From positions 1 to 7,422 of the forward strand of contig CANNNH010000069.1 in the NCBI GenBank assembly GCA_947505915.1: a stretch of DNA of 7,422 bases, written 5' to 3'. Positions 1 to 7,422 of the stretch are shown one piece after another. Both the position numbers and the translations under genes were made by a program. Each line of letters begins with the position of its first letter. The stretch's first letter is position 1. Source of the stretch: Comamonadaceae bacterium. GTDB lineage: Bacteria; Pseudomonadota; Gammaproteobacteria; Burkholderiales; Burkholderiaceae. A model generated the notes under the pieces. That model saw nothing but the letters and a program-made list of their open reading frames with translations. It ran no database searches and was not told the origin of the DNA.

Positions 1-14
1 CTAACTATCAATTC

Positions 15-19
15 AAGGG
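15..19 (+). promoter_or_regulatory. Ribosome binding site of the repetitive exported protein
   Basis: AAGGG lies six bases before the ATG at 26. It is one of only two convincing Shine-Dalgarno sequences in the window (the other precedes the small ORF at 494), and it supports the start at 26. The promoter must lie left of the window. Confidence 0.65.
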
Positions 20-25
20 TTAAAC

Positions 26-349
26 ATGAAACTTACCAAAGCTTTGTTGGCTGCTGCATTTTTGACAACCAGCTTGGCTGCTATCAGCCAGGCACCCGCT
101 GGCGGTACCACTGGCGCACCTGCTGGTGGTGGCGCAGCTAAGTCGGGCTCAACGGCACCTGCTGGTGGTGGTGCAACGGCACCTGCAGCTGGTGGTGGTG
201 CAGCTAAGTCGGGCTCAACGGCACCTGCTGCTGGTGGTGGTTCAGCTAAGTCGGGCGCACCGGCTGGCGGTGGTGCAACGGCACCGGCTGCTGCTCCTGC
301 TGGCGGTGGCGCTCCCAAAACTGGTAGCACCACTGGCGCCCCCAAGTAA
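26..349 (+). CDS. Small exported Ala/Gly/Pro-rich repetitive protein, function unknown
   Basis: A 107-residue protein. Residues 1-23 look like a Sec signal peptide: MKLTK, then a hydrophobic stretch (about 6-20). The cleavage site is unclear, because cutting after the ISQA sequence would put a proline at +1, which signal peptidase I disfavours; a cut after Ala18 or Ala19 is also possible. The rest is low-complexity: repeated GGGAAKSGSTAPA and APAGGGATAPA modules, with no acidic residue, no Cys and no aromatic residue, so it is basic only through its lysines and surely disordered. Codons such as GGT, GCT and GCA are frequent, whereas neighbouring genes prefer GC-ending codons; together with a good ribosome binding site and a strong terminator this suggests an abundant product (inference). 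It appears to be a single-gene unit. I do not recognise a family. It could be a cell-wall or periplasm-associated linker-like protein, but nothing in the sequence proves that. Confidence 0.7.
   Translation: MKLTKALLAAAFLTTSLAAISQAPAGGTTGAPAGGGAAKSGSTAPAGGGATAPAAGGGAAKSGSTAPAAGGGSAKSGAPAGGGATAPAAAPAGGGAPKTGSTTGAPK
97..345. repeat. Imperfect in-frame repeats inside the exported protein gene
   Basis: The core CAGCTAAGTCGGGC occurs exactly at 135-148, 201-214 and 243-256, giving spacings of 66 and 42 bp (22 and 14 codons). Between them are near-identical blocks encoding APAGGG/ATAPA. All spacings are multiples of three, so gain or loss of units keeps the reading frame. Confidence 0.8.
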
Positions 350-369
350 AACCCATTAGGTTTTACCCA

Positions 370-407
370 AGCCCGCCATGGCCCGCAAGAGCCATGGCGG
401 GCTTTTT
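370..407 (+). terminator. Strong Rho-independent terminator after the repetitive protein gene
   Basis: AGCCCGCCATGGC (370-382) pairs perfectly with GCCATGGCGGGCT (391-403) across an 8-base loop, and T403-T407 forms the U-tract. A369 can also pair with T404. It starts 20 bases after the TAA stop at 347-349. The minus strand lacks a T-run after the hairpin, so it should work only rightward. Confidence 0.92.
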
Positions 408-493
408 GATGTCTGAAACGTTCAAAAGTTTGTCAAATCCAAGCCGAAAGGATCTCAAGTTTGGGCGGTAAAAGACCATTGAGGGGTGTCAGC

Positions 494-580
494 ATGGCGA
501 AATCAGGTCTTCGCATCGACCATGTGATTCCAGCATCTGACTTATTTGAGCTTCAAATTGAATGCAGGCAGATCAAATGA
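494..580 (+). CDS. Possible 28-residue small protein, unknown
   Basis: ATG at 494 and TGA at 578-580 frame a 28-residue peptide beginning MAKSGLRIDHVIPASD and ending ECRQIK. GAGGGG at 481-486 is a good ribosome binding site, seven bases before the ATG. The frame is open upstream back to the TGA at 407-409, so a longer form from TTG at 461 or 479 is possible. The stop abuts the end of moaC on the other strand with no gap. I see no convincing promoter between the terminator at 407 and this ORF, and I recognise no family. It may be a real small protein, a decayed gene end or chance; conservation of the reading frame in relatives would decide. Confidence 0.3.
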   Translation: MAKSGLRIDHVIPASDLFELQIECRQIK

Positions 581-1057
581 CTACTGCGCCACAAAACTCC
601 CGCTCTTGCCCCCATGCTTCTCCATCAACTTCACATCGTTGATGGTCATGCCCCGGTCCACGGCTTTGCACATGTCGTAAATCGTTAATAACGCCACTTG
701 CACGGCGGTGAGGGCTTCCATTTCGACGCCGGTGGGGCCCATGGTTTCGGCACTGGCTTTGCACAGCACGTTGTGTTGATCGGGCTCAAGCTCGAAGCTG
801 ACGGTCACCCGTGTGAGGGCCAAGGGGTGGCACAGGGGAATGAGGTCGCTGGTTTTTTTGGCCGCCATGATGCCGGCCAAGCGGGCCACGCCCAGCACAT
901 CGCCTTTTTTGGCGTTGCCATGGGCAATCAGGTCCAGGGTGCGGGGCTGCATGTGGATGCGGCCTTGGGCCACGGCCACGCGGTGGGTGTGGGCCTTTTG
1001 TGCCACATCGACCATGTGGGCTTGGCCATGCGCATCAAAGTGGGTGAGTTCAGACAT
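581..1057 (-). CDS. moaC: Cyclic pyranopterin monophosphate synthase MoaC
   Basis: The second enzyme of molybdenum cofactor synthesis. Together with the radical SAM enzyme MoaA it turns GTP into cyclic pyranopterin monophosphate, MoaC acting on 3',8-cyclo-7,8-dihydro-GTP in the cytoplasm. The 158 residues match the usual length (about 160). Visible family motifs are HMVDV (14-18), KKGD (50-53), [14 protein letters not shown] (65-78), [12 protein letters not shown] (107-118), TIYDMCKA (125-132) and GGKSG (149-153). Lys51, His77, Asp128 and Lys131 fall at the same numbers as in the E. coli enzyme (as I recall them), so catalysis should be intact. I chose the start at 1057 because MSELTH matches known MoaC N-termini; an upstream ATG at 1123 would add 22 unlikely residues. 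No clear Shine-Dalgarno precedes 1057. It stands alone, divergent from the M48 protease gene; no other moa gene is visible. Confidence 0.97.
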   Translation of the reverse strand: MSELTHFDAHGQAHMVDVAQKAHTHRVAVAQGRIHMQPRTLDLIAHGNAKKGDVLGVARLAGIMAAKKTSDLIPLCHPLALTRVTVSFELEPDQHNVLCKASAETMGPTGVEMEALTAVQVALLTIYDMCKAVDRGMTINDVKLMEKHGGKSGSFVAQ

Positions 1058-1129
1058 GGTGTGGGTGCCAATCGGGTTGCGGAGGTGCGCCCGTGGTGGG
1101 CGCAGGGGTAACATGGCCATCATACGGTC

Positions 1130-2704
1130 ATGAACACCTTCTTTGCCCTCACCCGCTGGATCCGCCGCTGCTGTGGTGTGCCCCCTGCGGCCGCCCTTTT
1201 TGCCGGCTTGCTGGCCATGCCTCTGCCCTTGTCACAGGCCCAAGGCGTGGCGCCATCGCGCCTGCCCAGTTTGGGCGATGCGGGGGATATTTCACTGGTT
1301 TCGGAGCGGCGCATCGGTGACAGCATCATGCGCGAAATTTACAAAGACCCAGACTACCTGGACGACCCGTTGCTGGGCGAGCAGGTGCAACAAATTTGGT
1401 CGCGATTGATGGTGGCCGCGCGCGAACGCGGCGAGTTATCGGCCGAGTTGCAGCAGCGCTTTGCCTGGGAGGTGAGCCTCATCCGCGACCCGAGTGTCAA
1501 TGCCTTTGCCTTGCCGGGGGGGTATTTGGGCGTGCATTTGGGGCTGATGGCCACGGTGGCCAACCGCCACGAGCTGGCCTCGGTGCTGGCGCATGAACTC
1601 ACCCACGTGACCCAGCGCCACATTGCCCGTTTGATGTCGCGCCAAAGCCAGCAGTCGCCGGTGCTCATGGGGGCCATGCTGCTGGCCATTTTGGCGGCCA
1701 GCAAAAGCCCCACGGCCGGCACCGCCATGATCTCTGGTGGGCAAGCCTTGGCCATCCAAACCCAGTTGAATTTTTCGCGCGACATGGAGCGCGAAGCCGA
1801 CCGGGTGGGCTTTGGGGTGATGGCCGACGCGGGCTTTGACACCCAAGGCTTTGTGGGCATGTTTGAAAAACTGCAAATCGCTTCTCGCTTGAATGACCGT
1901 GGCAACTACCCTTACTTGCGCAGCCACCCGCTGACCACCGAACGCATTGCCGATATGCAGTTGCGCCAGCCCGGCTTGGCCCAGCCCAAGCCCGCGCTGT
2001 TGGATTGGGACGATGTGCTCACGGGGGCCCGAGCACGCGCTTTGGTGCAAACCGGCGTCGAGGGCATGCGCCGCTTGTCCGAAGCGGCGCTAGACAGCGA
2101 CTTGTCCACTTATGCGCCACAGCGCCAAGCCGCTGTGTTGTATGCCGCTGTGTTGTCTGACTTGCGTTTGAAACAAGCCCTGCCAGCGCAGCAAAAGCTC
2201 GAACGTTTAGGCCCCTTGCTGGCAACGACCGCGCCCGTGTGGTGGCGGGGTGTGCGTGTCGAGATGGCTTTGCTAACCGGTCAAGCGCCTGTGGCGGTGG
2301 ATTTGTTGCAAGGCCAGTTGTCGCGCCAAAGCCGCTCGGAGGTGTTGTGGTTGGCCCAAGCCCGCTTGGCCTTGGCACAAACCGCGCAGTGCGCCACAGC
2401 GTCTCAAGAGCTTGAGGCTTGGATGCTGGACCGACCGCGCGACACCCTGGCCTGGTCCCTGTTGTCGCAGGCCTGGCAATGCCAAGGCAAAACCTTGCGC
2501 GCCATCCGGGCCCAAGCCCAGGTGCATTGGTTGCAGCACGATTTGACCGGTGCCCAAGACCGTTTGCGCGCCGCGCAGGCCTTGGTGCAGCAAAAAACCC
2601 GGGACGGGCAAATGGAGCGCAGCGACCACATTGAGGCGTCGATCATTGACGCCAACTTGCGCGAACTCGATTCACTTCGGCGGGAACAGTTGCTTCAGCG
2701 CTGA
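1130..2704 (+). CDS. Periplasmic M48 metalloprotease with C-terminal helical repeats, BepA (YfgC)-like
   Basis: A 524-residue zinc protease. Residues 1-38 look like an export signal: arginines at 9, 12 and 13, a hydrophobic core around 19-34, and a possible cut after SQA or AQG. The peptidase domain spans roughly 55-280. HELTH at 155-159 is the HExxH zinc motif, and the EREAD motif at 220-224 supplies the third ligand (Glu220). SHP at 265-267 lies where E. coli BepA has its regulatory 'switch' histidine (His266 here, by alignment from memory). Residues about 300-520 are alpha-helical, rich in Ala, Leu and Gln, and fit the TPR domain of this family. BepA helps assemble outer-membrane proteins such as LptD and degrades misfolded ones; the same role is inferred here. 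Length is a little above E. coli BepA (487). No Shine-Dalgarno is seen before 1130. The 3' end overlaps the convergent membrane-protein gene by 33 bp. Confidence 0.92.
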   Translation: MNTFFALTRWIRRCCGVPPAAALFAGLLAMPLPLSQAQGVAPSRLPSLGDAGDISLVSERRIGDSIMREIYKDPDYLDDPLLGEQVQQIWSRLMVAARERGELSAELQQRFAWEVSLIRDPSVNAFALPGGYLGVHLGLMATVANRHELASVLAHELTHVTQRHIARLMSRQSQQSPVLMGAMLLAILAASKSPTAGTAMISGGQALAIQTQLNFSRDMEREADRVGFGVMADAGFDTQGFVGMFEKLQIASRLNDRGNYPYLRSHPLTTERIADMQLRQPGLAQPKPALLDWDDVLTGARARALVQTGVEGMRRLSEAALDSDLSTYAPQRQAAVLYAAVLSDLRLKQALPAQQKLERLGPLLATTAPVWWRGVRVEMALLTGQAPVAVDLLQGQLSRQSRSEVLWLAQARLALAQTAQCATASQELEAWMLDRPRDTLAWSLLSQAWQCQGKTLRAIRAQAQVHWLQHDLTGAQDRLRAAQALVQQKTRDGQMERSDHIEASIIDANLRELDSLRREQLLQR

Positions 2705-3025
2705 GTCGATCAGCATGCCCAGCGCCGAGTAAATCAGCGAACCCACCAGCGCGTCGCCAAAGCTATCGACGCGAAAGTTGTTGAGCATTTGCGCCGCCAT
2801 CCAAAACAAAAACGCGTTGATGACAAACACAAACAGGCCCAGGCTGAGCAAGGTCACCGGCAAGGTCAGCAGCACCAGCAAGGGGCGCAACAACAAGTTG
2901 AGCAAGCCAAGCACCAAGGCGGCCGACAAGGCCACCGCGAAATGGGCCACCTGAATGCCCGGGTGCAACTCGGACAAGGCCATCAGCGCTGTGGCACTGA
3001 GCAGCCATTTGAGCAAGAGTTTCAT
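2672..3025 (-). CDS. Small four-helix membrane protein, 'phage holin superfamily IV' (PF04020-type)
   Basis: A 117-residue, very hydrophobic inner-membrane protein. Membrane segments are likely at about 4-20, 26-45, 47-80 (one long or two short helices) and 92-108. The central block LLNLLLRPLLVLLTLP (41-56), followed by a Leu/Phe-rich helix with VINAFLFW (68-75), is the hallmark of the PF04020 family. Despite the holin-like family name, members are widespread chromosomal genes of unknown role, and nothing here points to a prophage or lysis. The start at 3025 (MKLLLK) gives the normal family length; a start at 3055 would add ten residues with no membrane character. The 3' end overlaps the protease gene by 33 bp tail to tail, and the start is divergent from the DUF3717/DUF1289 gene. 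Confidence 0.88.
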   Translation of the reverse strand: MKLLLKWLLSATALMALSELHPGIQVAHFAVALSAALVLGLLNLLLRPLLVLLTLPVTLLSLGLFVFVINAFLFWMAAQMLNNFRVDSFGDALVGSLIYSALGMLIDSALKQLFPPK

Positions 3026-3098
3026 GGGTTGCCCCATGTGGCCTGGGCGCGGCATGGGGCGGACCCAGACCGAAGGCCCGGGTGATGGAGCGATGTTC

Positions 3099-3104
3099 TA
3101 TCAT
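3099..3104 (+). promoter_or_regulatory. Possible -10 box before the DUF3717/DUF1289 gene
   Basis: TATCAT differs from TATAAT at one base and ends ten bases before the ATG at 3115, which would give a leader of only a few bases. No clear -35 is seen 16-18 bases upstream, so this is weak. Confidence 0.25.
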
Positions 3105-3114
3105 CCACCCCCCC

Positions 3115-3573
3115 ATGGCTGCCATCCACATCACCGACATCGAAGCTGCGATCAATTTTTGGCGCGAGCGCACGCCATCGCCGGATGGCATCACCTTGGC
3201 GCCAGAAATCCGCGCTTTGGCCGAGGTGTATGCCTTGATGGTCTACCACCCCAGGGATGAAGTGGCCGAAAAGGGTTTTCCGCCCAAGGCCATGGATGCT
3301 TGGCGCACGTGGTACGACACCACGCCAGACACCCCGTGCATTGCCATTTGTTCCACCAGCCAAGGCGACGCATGGTGCAAAGGTTGCGGGCGCAGTTTTG
3401 ACGAGGTGCAGCGCTGGACCGAGATGAGCCCTGGCGCCAAACGCACCACTTGGCGGCGCATCACCTTGAGTGCGGATTCCTGGCGCTTCAACCGCTACGC
3501 CGAGCGCGCGGCTGAAAAGAGTCAGATCACTGAGGTGGCCGCAACGCCCCGGGCGACTGCGCCAGGCAGCTGA
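3115..3573 (+). CDS. DUF3717-DUF1289 two-domain protein, function unknown
   Basis: A 152-residue soluble protein. Residues 3-45 (IHITDIEAAINFWRER onward, with ALAEVYALMVYH) match the DUF3717 pattern known from Burkholderiales. Residues 73-117 match DUF1289: TPCIAICS, then WCKGCGR, then WTEMSPGAKR. This domain carries four cysteines at 75, 79, 88 and 91 (CX3C-X8-CX2C), which could bind a metal or Fe-S cluster (inference). The tail 120-152 is variable and low in motif content. I chose the start at 3115 because it places the conserved IHITDIE just inside the N-terminus. An ATG at 3085 or GTG at 3082 is possible and has GAAGG upstream (3072-3076), adding 10-11 residues. The gene is convergent with yaeQ, with 17 bases between stops. 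No function can be assigned. Confidence 0.85.
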   Translation: MAAIHITDIEAAINFWRERTPSPDGITLAPEIRALAEVYALMVYHPRDEVAEKGFPPKAMDAWRTWYDTTPDTPCIAICSTSQGDAWCKGCGRSFDEVQRWTEMSPGAKRTTWRRITLSADSWRFNRYAERAAEKSQITEVAATPRATAPGS

Positions 3574-3590
3574 ATTCAGCCAGCGTGGGC

Positions 3591-4151
3591 TCACAGCCAA
3601 CGCTCACACTCCACATTCACCGTGCCACGGGCATTGCCCAGCATCAGCACGCCTTCTTGCAGCGTGGCTTGCAAAGACATGCTGCGCTCGGCCAAGCCCA
3701 CCAGCGCTTGGGCGGTATCGGCGGGGATGCGCCAGACCTGTAAATTGCGCGGCTTGATCAGCGCGTTTTTGATCCCGCGCCACCACACATCGGCGGCGTG
3801 GTGAAAGGCATAAACGCACACCACATCGGCCACACCACAGGCCTTGAGCAAAGGCTTGTCTTGGGGCTGGCCGACTTCGATCCACCAGCGGGTGCGGCCG
3901 GTGAAGTCGCGCAGCAACACGTCAGGTTCGTTGGGGTCAGACAAGCCCGCGCCAAACAGCAAATGGCCGTCGCCCTGGCAGGTGTCTTGCAGTTGGTGCG
4001 CGTTCAAGGCCATGGCGACCAAGCGCACCATCATGCGTTCGTCGGTTTCGCTGGGGTGGCGCGCCAGGGTGAAGGCGTGATCGGCGTAATAGCTGTGATC
4101 GATGTCGGCGATCTGCAATTGCGCCTTGAAGATGGTGGATTTGATGGCCAT
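3591..4151 (-). CDS. yaeQ: YaeQ family protein, PD-(D/E)XK nuclease-like fold
   Basis: A 186-residue cytoplasmic protein (E. coli YaeQ has 181). Family motifs seen are MAIKSTIFKA at the start, LARHPSETDERMMVRL (29-44), EPDVLLRD (75-82), WIEVGQP (90-96), VWWRG (122-126) and SLQATLQEGV (159-168). Solved YaeQ structures (from memory) show a PD-(D/E)XK nuclease-like fold. Here Pro76-Asp77 and Glu92 could be the acidic site, but the usual ExK lysine position is Gly94, as in other YaeQ proteins, so nuclease activity is unproven. The cellular role is unknown. The start codon lies one base after the purB stop, which implies co-transcription and probably translational coupling. The longer upstream frame (to 4256) only shadows purB. 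Confidence 0.95.
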   Translation of the reverse strand: MAIKSTIFKAQLQIADIDHSYYADHAFTLARHPSETDERMMVRLVAMALNAHQLQDTCQGDGHLLFGAGLSDPNEPDVLLRDFTGRTRWWIEVGQPQDKPLLKACGVADVVCVYAFHHAADVWWRGIKNALIKPRNLQVWRIPADTAQALVGLAERSMSLQATLQEGVLMLGNARGTVNVECERWL

Positions 4152-4152
4152 C

Positions 4153-5609
<1,457 letters not shown>

Positions 5610-5644
5610 GGGAATGTCTTGGGAATCCGGGTCGCGGTGACCGA

Positions 5645-5650
5645 TAGAAT
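5645..5650 (+). promoter_or_regulatory. Possible -10 box of the GST gene
   Basis: TAGAAT is one base off consensus and lies 28 bases before the ATG at 5679. The nearest -35-like element, TTGGGA (5619-5624), is 20 bases away, longer than usual. Weak evidence. Confidence 0.25.
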
Positions 5651-5678
5651 GAAGACCACTTCGTTTTGACCGCTCAGC

Positions 5679-6299
5679 ATGAAACTCATTGGTGCCATCA
5701 CCAGCCCTTACGTTCGCAAAGTGCGCATCGTGATGGCCGAAAAAAAACTCGACTATCAATTGGTTTTAGAAGACGTGTGGTCGGCGCAAACGGCGATCAG
5801 CTTGTCCAACCCGCTGGGCAAGGTGCCTTGCTTGATCATGGAGGGCGGCGAGGCCTTGTTTGATTCGCGCGTGATCGTCGAATACCTGGACACCTTGTCA
5901 CCGGTGGGCAAACTGATTCCTGCCAGCGGGCGCGAGCGCGCCGAAGTCAAAACCTGGGAGGCCTTGGCCGATGGTTTGTTGGATGCGGCCATCCTGGCCC
6001 GGTTGGAAAACACCTGGCCTGGGCGTGAGGCCAGCCAGCGCAGCCCAGCCTGGGTGGCGCGGCAAATGGACAAAATCCATTTGTCCTTGAGCGCCATGGC
6101 ACGTGGTTTGGGGGAGCGCAGTTTTTGTGCGGGCACCCATTTCAGCCTGGCCGATATTGCCGTCGGTTGTGCCCTGGGCTACTTGGACTTTCGCTTCGCC
6201 CACATCGATTGGCGCAGCGATCACCCGTCCTTGGACAAACTGCTCGAGCGCATGAGTCAGCGCAGCAGTTTCAGCGACACCGCGCCCGCACCCACCTGA
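5679..6299 (+). CDS. Glutathione S-transferase-like protein, YibF type
   Basis: A 206-residue cytoplasmic protein with the two-domain GST layout. The N-terminal thioredoxin-like half (1-75) has TSPYVRKVRI (8-17), NPLGKVP (44-50) with the cis-proline Pro50, and FDSRVIVEYLD (61-71), the glutathione gamma-Glu binding segment. The C-terminal helical half has EALADGLLDA (94-103) and FSLADIAVGCALGYLDFR (155-172), with the N-capping box. Length and motifs fit E. coli YibF (202) closely. A serine (Ser9) rather than a cysteine sits in the active-site loop, so conjugation or glutathione binding is likelier than a glutaredoxin-like reaction; the substrate is unknown. It is divergent from purB across 104 bases, and its stop codon directly abuts the stop of the convergent NTF2-like gene. 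No Shine-Dalgarno is seen. An A8 run at 5740-5747 lies in the GAA AAA AAA codons. Confidence 0.93.
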   Translation: MKLIGAITSPYVRKVRIVMAEKKLDYQLVLEDVWSAQTAISLSNPLGKVPCLIMEGGEALFDSRVIVEYLDTLSPVGKLIPASGRERAEVKTWEALADGLLDAAILARLENTWPGREASQRSPAWVARQMDKIHLSLSAMARGLGERSFCAGTHFSLADIAVGCALGYLDFRFAHIDWRSDHPSLDKLLERMSQRSSFSDTAPAPT

Positions 6300-6779
6300 T
6301 CAACGGGCCGGTGCGTTCACGCGCCGCTTGAGCCAGCGCATCAAGCCGCCCAGCAGCGGCAACTTTTCATACAGCTCTTCGGCCACATCCCAGTAGTCGC
6401 GGTGACGCTGGATGCGCCAGCGCCCATCGGTGCCGGGTGCGAGCCACAAGTGAGATGCGCCGCGCACCGTGATTTCTGTCGTTTGCCCGCGCAGGCCAAA
6501 CACAAAGTCCCAGGTCAAAAAACATTGGCTGCCTTGCACCACCCGGGTGGTGACGATGAAGCGCGGTTGGTTCAGGCTGTCGTACATGTGCTGAAAAATA
6601 CCGCGCACCGCGTCCACACCTTGAACCTCATTGAACGGGTCTTTGAACCACGCATCAGCGCTGTACACATCGCCCATGCGGGTCAAGTGAGCGGGTGTCA
6701 TCTCAGCAAAAAAGCGCTCGATGTCCGCCAGGTCCGTGGCCGGCACGTCATCTGCCATGGGGGCGGTGGGCGTGCTCAT
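6300..6779 (-). CDS. NTF2/SnoaL-like protein, likely part of a lipid-stress operon
   Basis: A 159-residue protein with a single cone-shaped NTF2-like domain (about 17-135). Motifs seen: VYSADAWFKDPFNEVQG (38-54), AVRGIFQHMY (57-66), CFLTWDF (86-92), GASHLWL (107-113) and HRDYWDVAEELYEKLP (126-141). A basic C-terminal helix, MRWLKRRV (147-154), may touch the membrane. NTF2-like domains bind small hydrophobic ligands or catalyse isomerase-type steps, and no reaction can be read from the sequence. The ATG at 6779 overlaps the SDR stop (ATGA, 6776-6779), which fixes the start and indicates coupled translation; an ATG upstream at 6821 would run deep into the SDR gene. This type of NTF2 protein beside this SDR is, as I recall, typical of sigma-E/ChrR-like clusters with a flavin oxidoreductase, DUF1365 and cyclopropane-fatty-acid synthase genes; none of those is in view. 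Confidence 0.88.
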   Translation of the reverse strand: MSTPTAPMADDVPATDLADIERFFAEMTPAHLTRMGDVYSADAWFKDPFNEVQGVDAVRGIFQHMYDSLNQPRFIVTTRVVQGSQCFLTWDFVFGLRGQTTEITVRGASHLWLAPGTDGRWRIQRHRDYWDVAEELYEKLPLLGGLMRWLKRRVNAPAR

Positions 6780-7422
6780 GGGCGAGGGCGGGTCATGCGG
6801 GCCACCAGCGGGAAGTACCACGCATAGGGCAAGATTCGCATCAGCTTCATCCAGCGGGTGAAGCGCTTGGGAAAGTGGATTTCAAAGTCGCCGCTCTGCC
6901 AACCTTGCAACATGCATTGGGCGGCGTCGGCGGGTTGCATCAAGGCCGGCATGTGGAAGTCGTTTTGCGCGGTCAGCGGGGTTTGCACAAAGCCGGGGTT
7001 GACCACGCTCACCCCCAAGCCTGCCGGGTGCAGGTCGAAGTACAAGGCCTCGGCCAAATGGGTGAGGGCGGCTTTGGTCGGCCCATAGGCCAGGCTTTTG
7101 GGCAGGCCCCGGTAGCCGGCCACGCTCGACACCAGGCTCACATGCCCGTGCCCTTGCGCCAGCAAGCGCGGCAGCAGCGCGTCGAGCACGAGCAGCGCGC
7201 CGGTGTAGTTCACGTCTTGGTGGCGCAGCATGTCGGGCAAATCAAATTGGGTGGCATCGTGGGCTTGGTAGTGGCCGGCGCAATACACCACCCAATCCAG
7301 GCCTTGTTCGCCCCAGGCGGCGCTGGCGGCTTGGGCCACGCTATCGGCATCGGTCACGTCCAACGCCAGGGCGCGCGCGCCGGGGTGTTGGGCCACAAAC
7401 CCGTCCAGGGCCGCGGCTTTGC
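6776..7422 (-). CDS. Short-chain dehydrogenase/reductase (SDR), N-terminus beyond the window
   Basis: An NAD(P)-dependent oxidoreductase with 214 residues visible. The frame stays open to base 7422, so the N-terminal GxxxGxG nucleotide-binding motif lies outside; the GTG at 7394-7396 is not the real start. Visible SDR marks, counted from the first full codon: LDVTD (19-23, adenine-ring Asp), YCAG (46-49, in place of NNAG), the Asn of DVNYTG (69-74), SS at 98-99 (catalytic Ser), YGPTK (112-116, catalytic Tyr and Lys) and NPGFVQTP (141-148). The tail, with FPKRFTRWMKLMRILP followed by aromatic and basic residues, looks like a membrane-facing amphipathic extension and is typical of the SDR found in ChrR-type clusters (recalled, not searched). 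It ends in an ATGA overlap with the NTF2-like gene. The substrate is unknown; a lipid-linked one is a guess. Confidence 0.92.
   Translation of the reverse strand, partial: KAAALDGFVAQHPGARALALDVTDADSVAQAASAAWGEQGLDWVVYCAGHYQAHDATQFDLPDMLRHQDVNYTGALLVLDALLPRLLAQGHGHVSLVSSVAGYRGLPKSLAYGPTKAALTHLAEALYFDLHPAGLGVSVVNPGFVQTPLTAQNDFHMPALMQPADAAQCMLQGWQSGDFEIHFPKRFTRWMKLMRILPYAWYFPLVARMTRPRP

Noticed and set aside
13..345. A 110-residue minus-strand frame and a second plus-strand frame over the repeat region
   Set aside because: In-frame GC-rich repeats keep several frames open. Only the frame from 26 has a signal peptide, a ribosome binding site and a terminator after its stop.
698..1111. A 137-residue plus-strand frame opposite moaC
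   Set aside because: Same shadow effect: His/Gly-rich product with no recognisable domain, fully opposite a well-conserved gene.
2695..2704. Palindrome TCAGCGCTGA at the end of the M48 gene as a regulatory site
   Set aside because: It lies in coding sequence of two overlapping genes, is short, and has no T-run, so it is neither a convincing terminator nor an operator.
2672..3025. The holin-family gene as a prophage remnant
   Set aside because: Members of this family are ordinary chromosomal membrane proteins, and no lysis, capsid or integrase gene is present.
5740..5747. A8 run in the GST gene as a programmed frameshift or slippage site
   Set aside because: The zero frame gives a full-length normal GST. 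The -1 frame ends at a stop near 5863 with no meaningful product and no obvious stimulatory structure.

Overview
The window looks like chromosomal DNA of a GC-rich betaproteobacterium, most likely Burkholderiales and probably Comamonadaceae. This rests on the gene set (MoaC, a BepA/YfgC-like M48 protease, a DUF3717 protein, PurB followed by YaeQ, a YibF-like GST), on codon use and on neighbourhoods I remember from that group. No search was run, so the genus is open. I see no mobile element, phage gene, CRISPR array, tRNA or rRNA.

Layout. Bases 26-349 (+) encode a small exported protein made almost wholly of Ala, Gly, Pro, Ser, Thr and Lys in imperfect repeats, closed by a strong intrinsic terminator (370-407). 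Bases 408-580 hold at most a 28-residue ORF with a good ribosome binding site. moaC (581-1057, -; molybdenum cofactor synthesis) is divergent from an M48 metalloprotease with a signal peptide and a helical C-terminal part (1130-2704, +). The protease 3' end overlaps by 33 bp a convergent small membrane protein of the 'phage holin superfamily IV' type (2672-3025, -). Divergent from that is a DUF3717-DUF1289 two-domain protein (3115-3573, +).

Next comes a minus-strand pair, purB then yaeQ (5574 down to 3591), whose coding regions are one base apart, so they are surely co-transcribed. Divergent from purB is a YibF-like glutathione S-transferase (5679-6299, +). At the right edge a second minus-strand pair, a short-chain dehydrogenase (cut by the window end) and an NTF2/SnoaL-like protein, overlap by an ATGA. 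These two resemble the SDR and NTF2 members of the sigma-E/ChrR-type membrane-lipid stress cluster known from other proteobacteria; the rest of such a cluster would lie beyond base 7422.

Functionally this is mostly housekeeping: purine synthesis, Moco synthesis, envelope quality control and redox/stress enzymes. I found no convincing new multi-gene system. The points most worth checking are the repetitive exported protein, the possible 28-residue peptide, an 11-residue insertion in PurB near its substrate-binding segment, the inverted repeat at the purB -35 position, and what lies upstream of the SDR.
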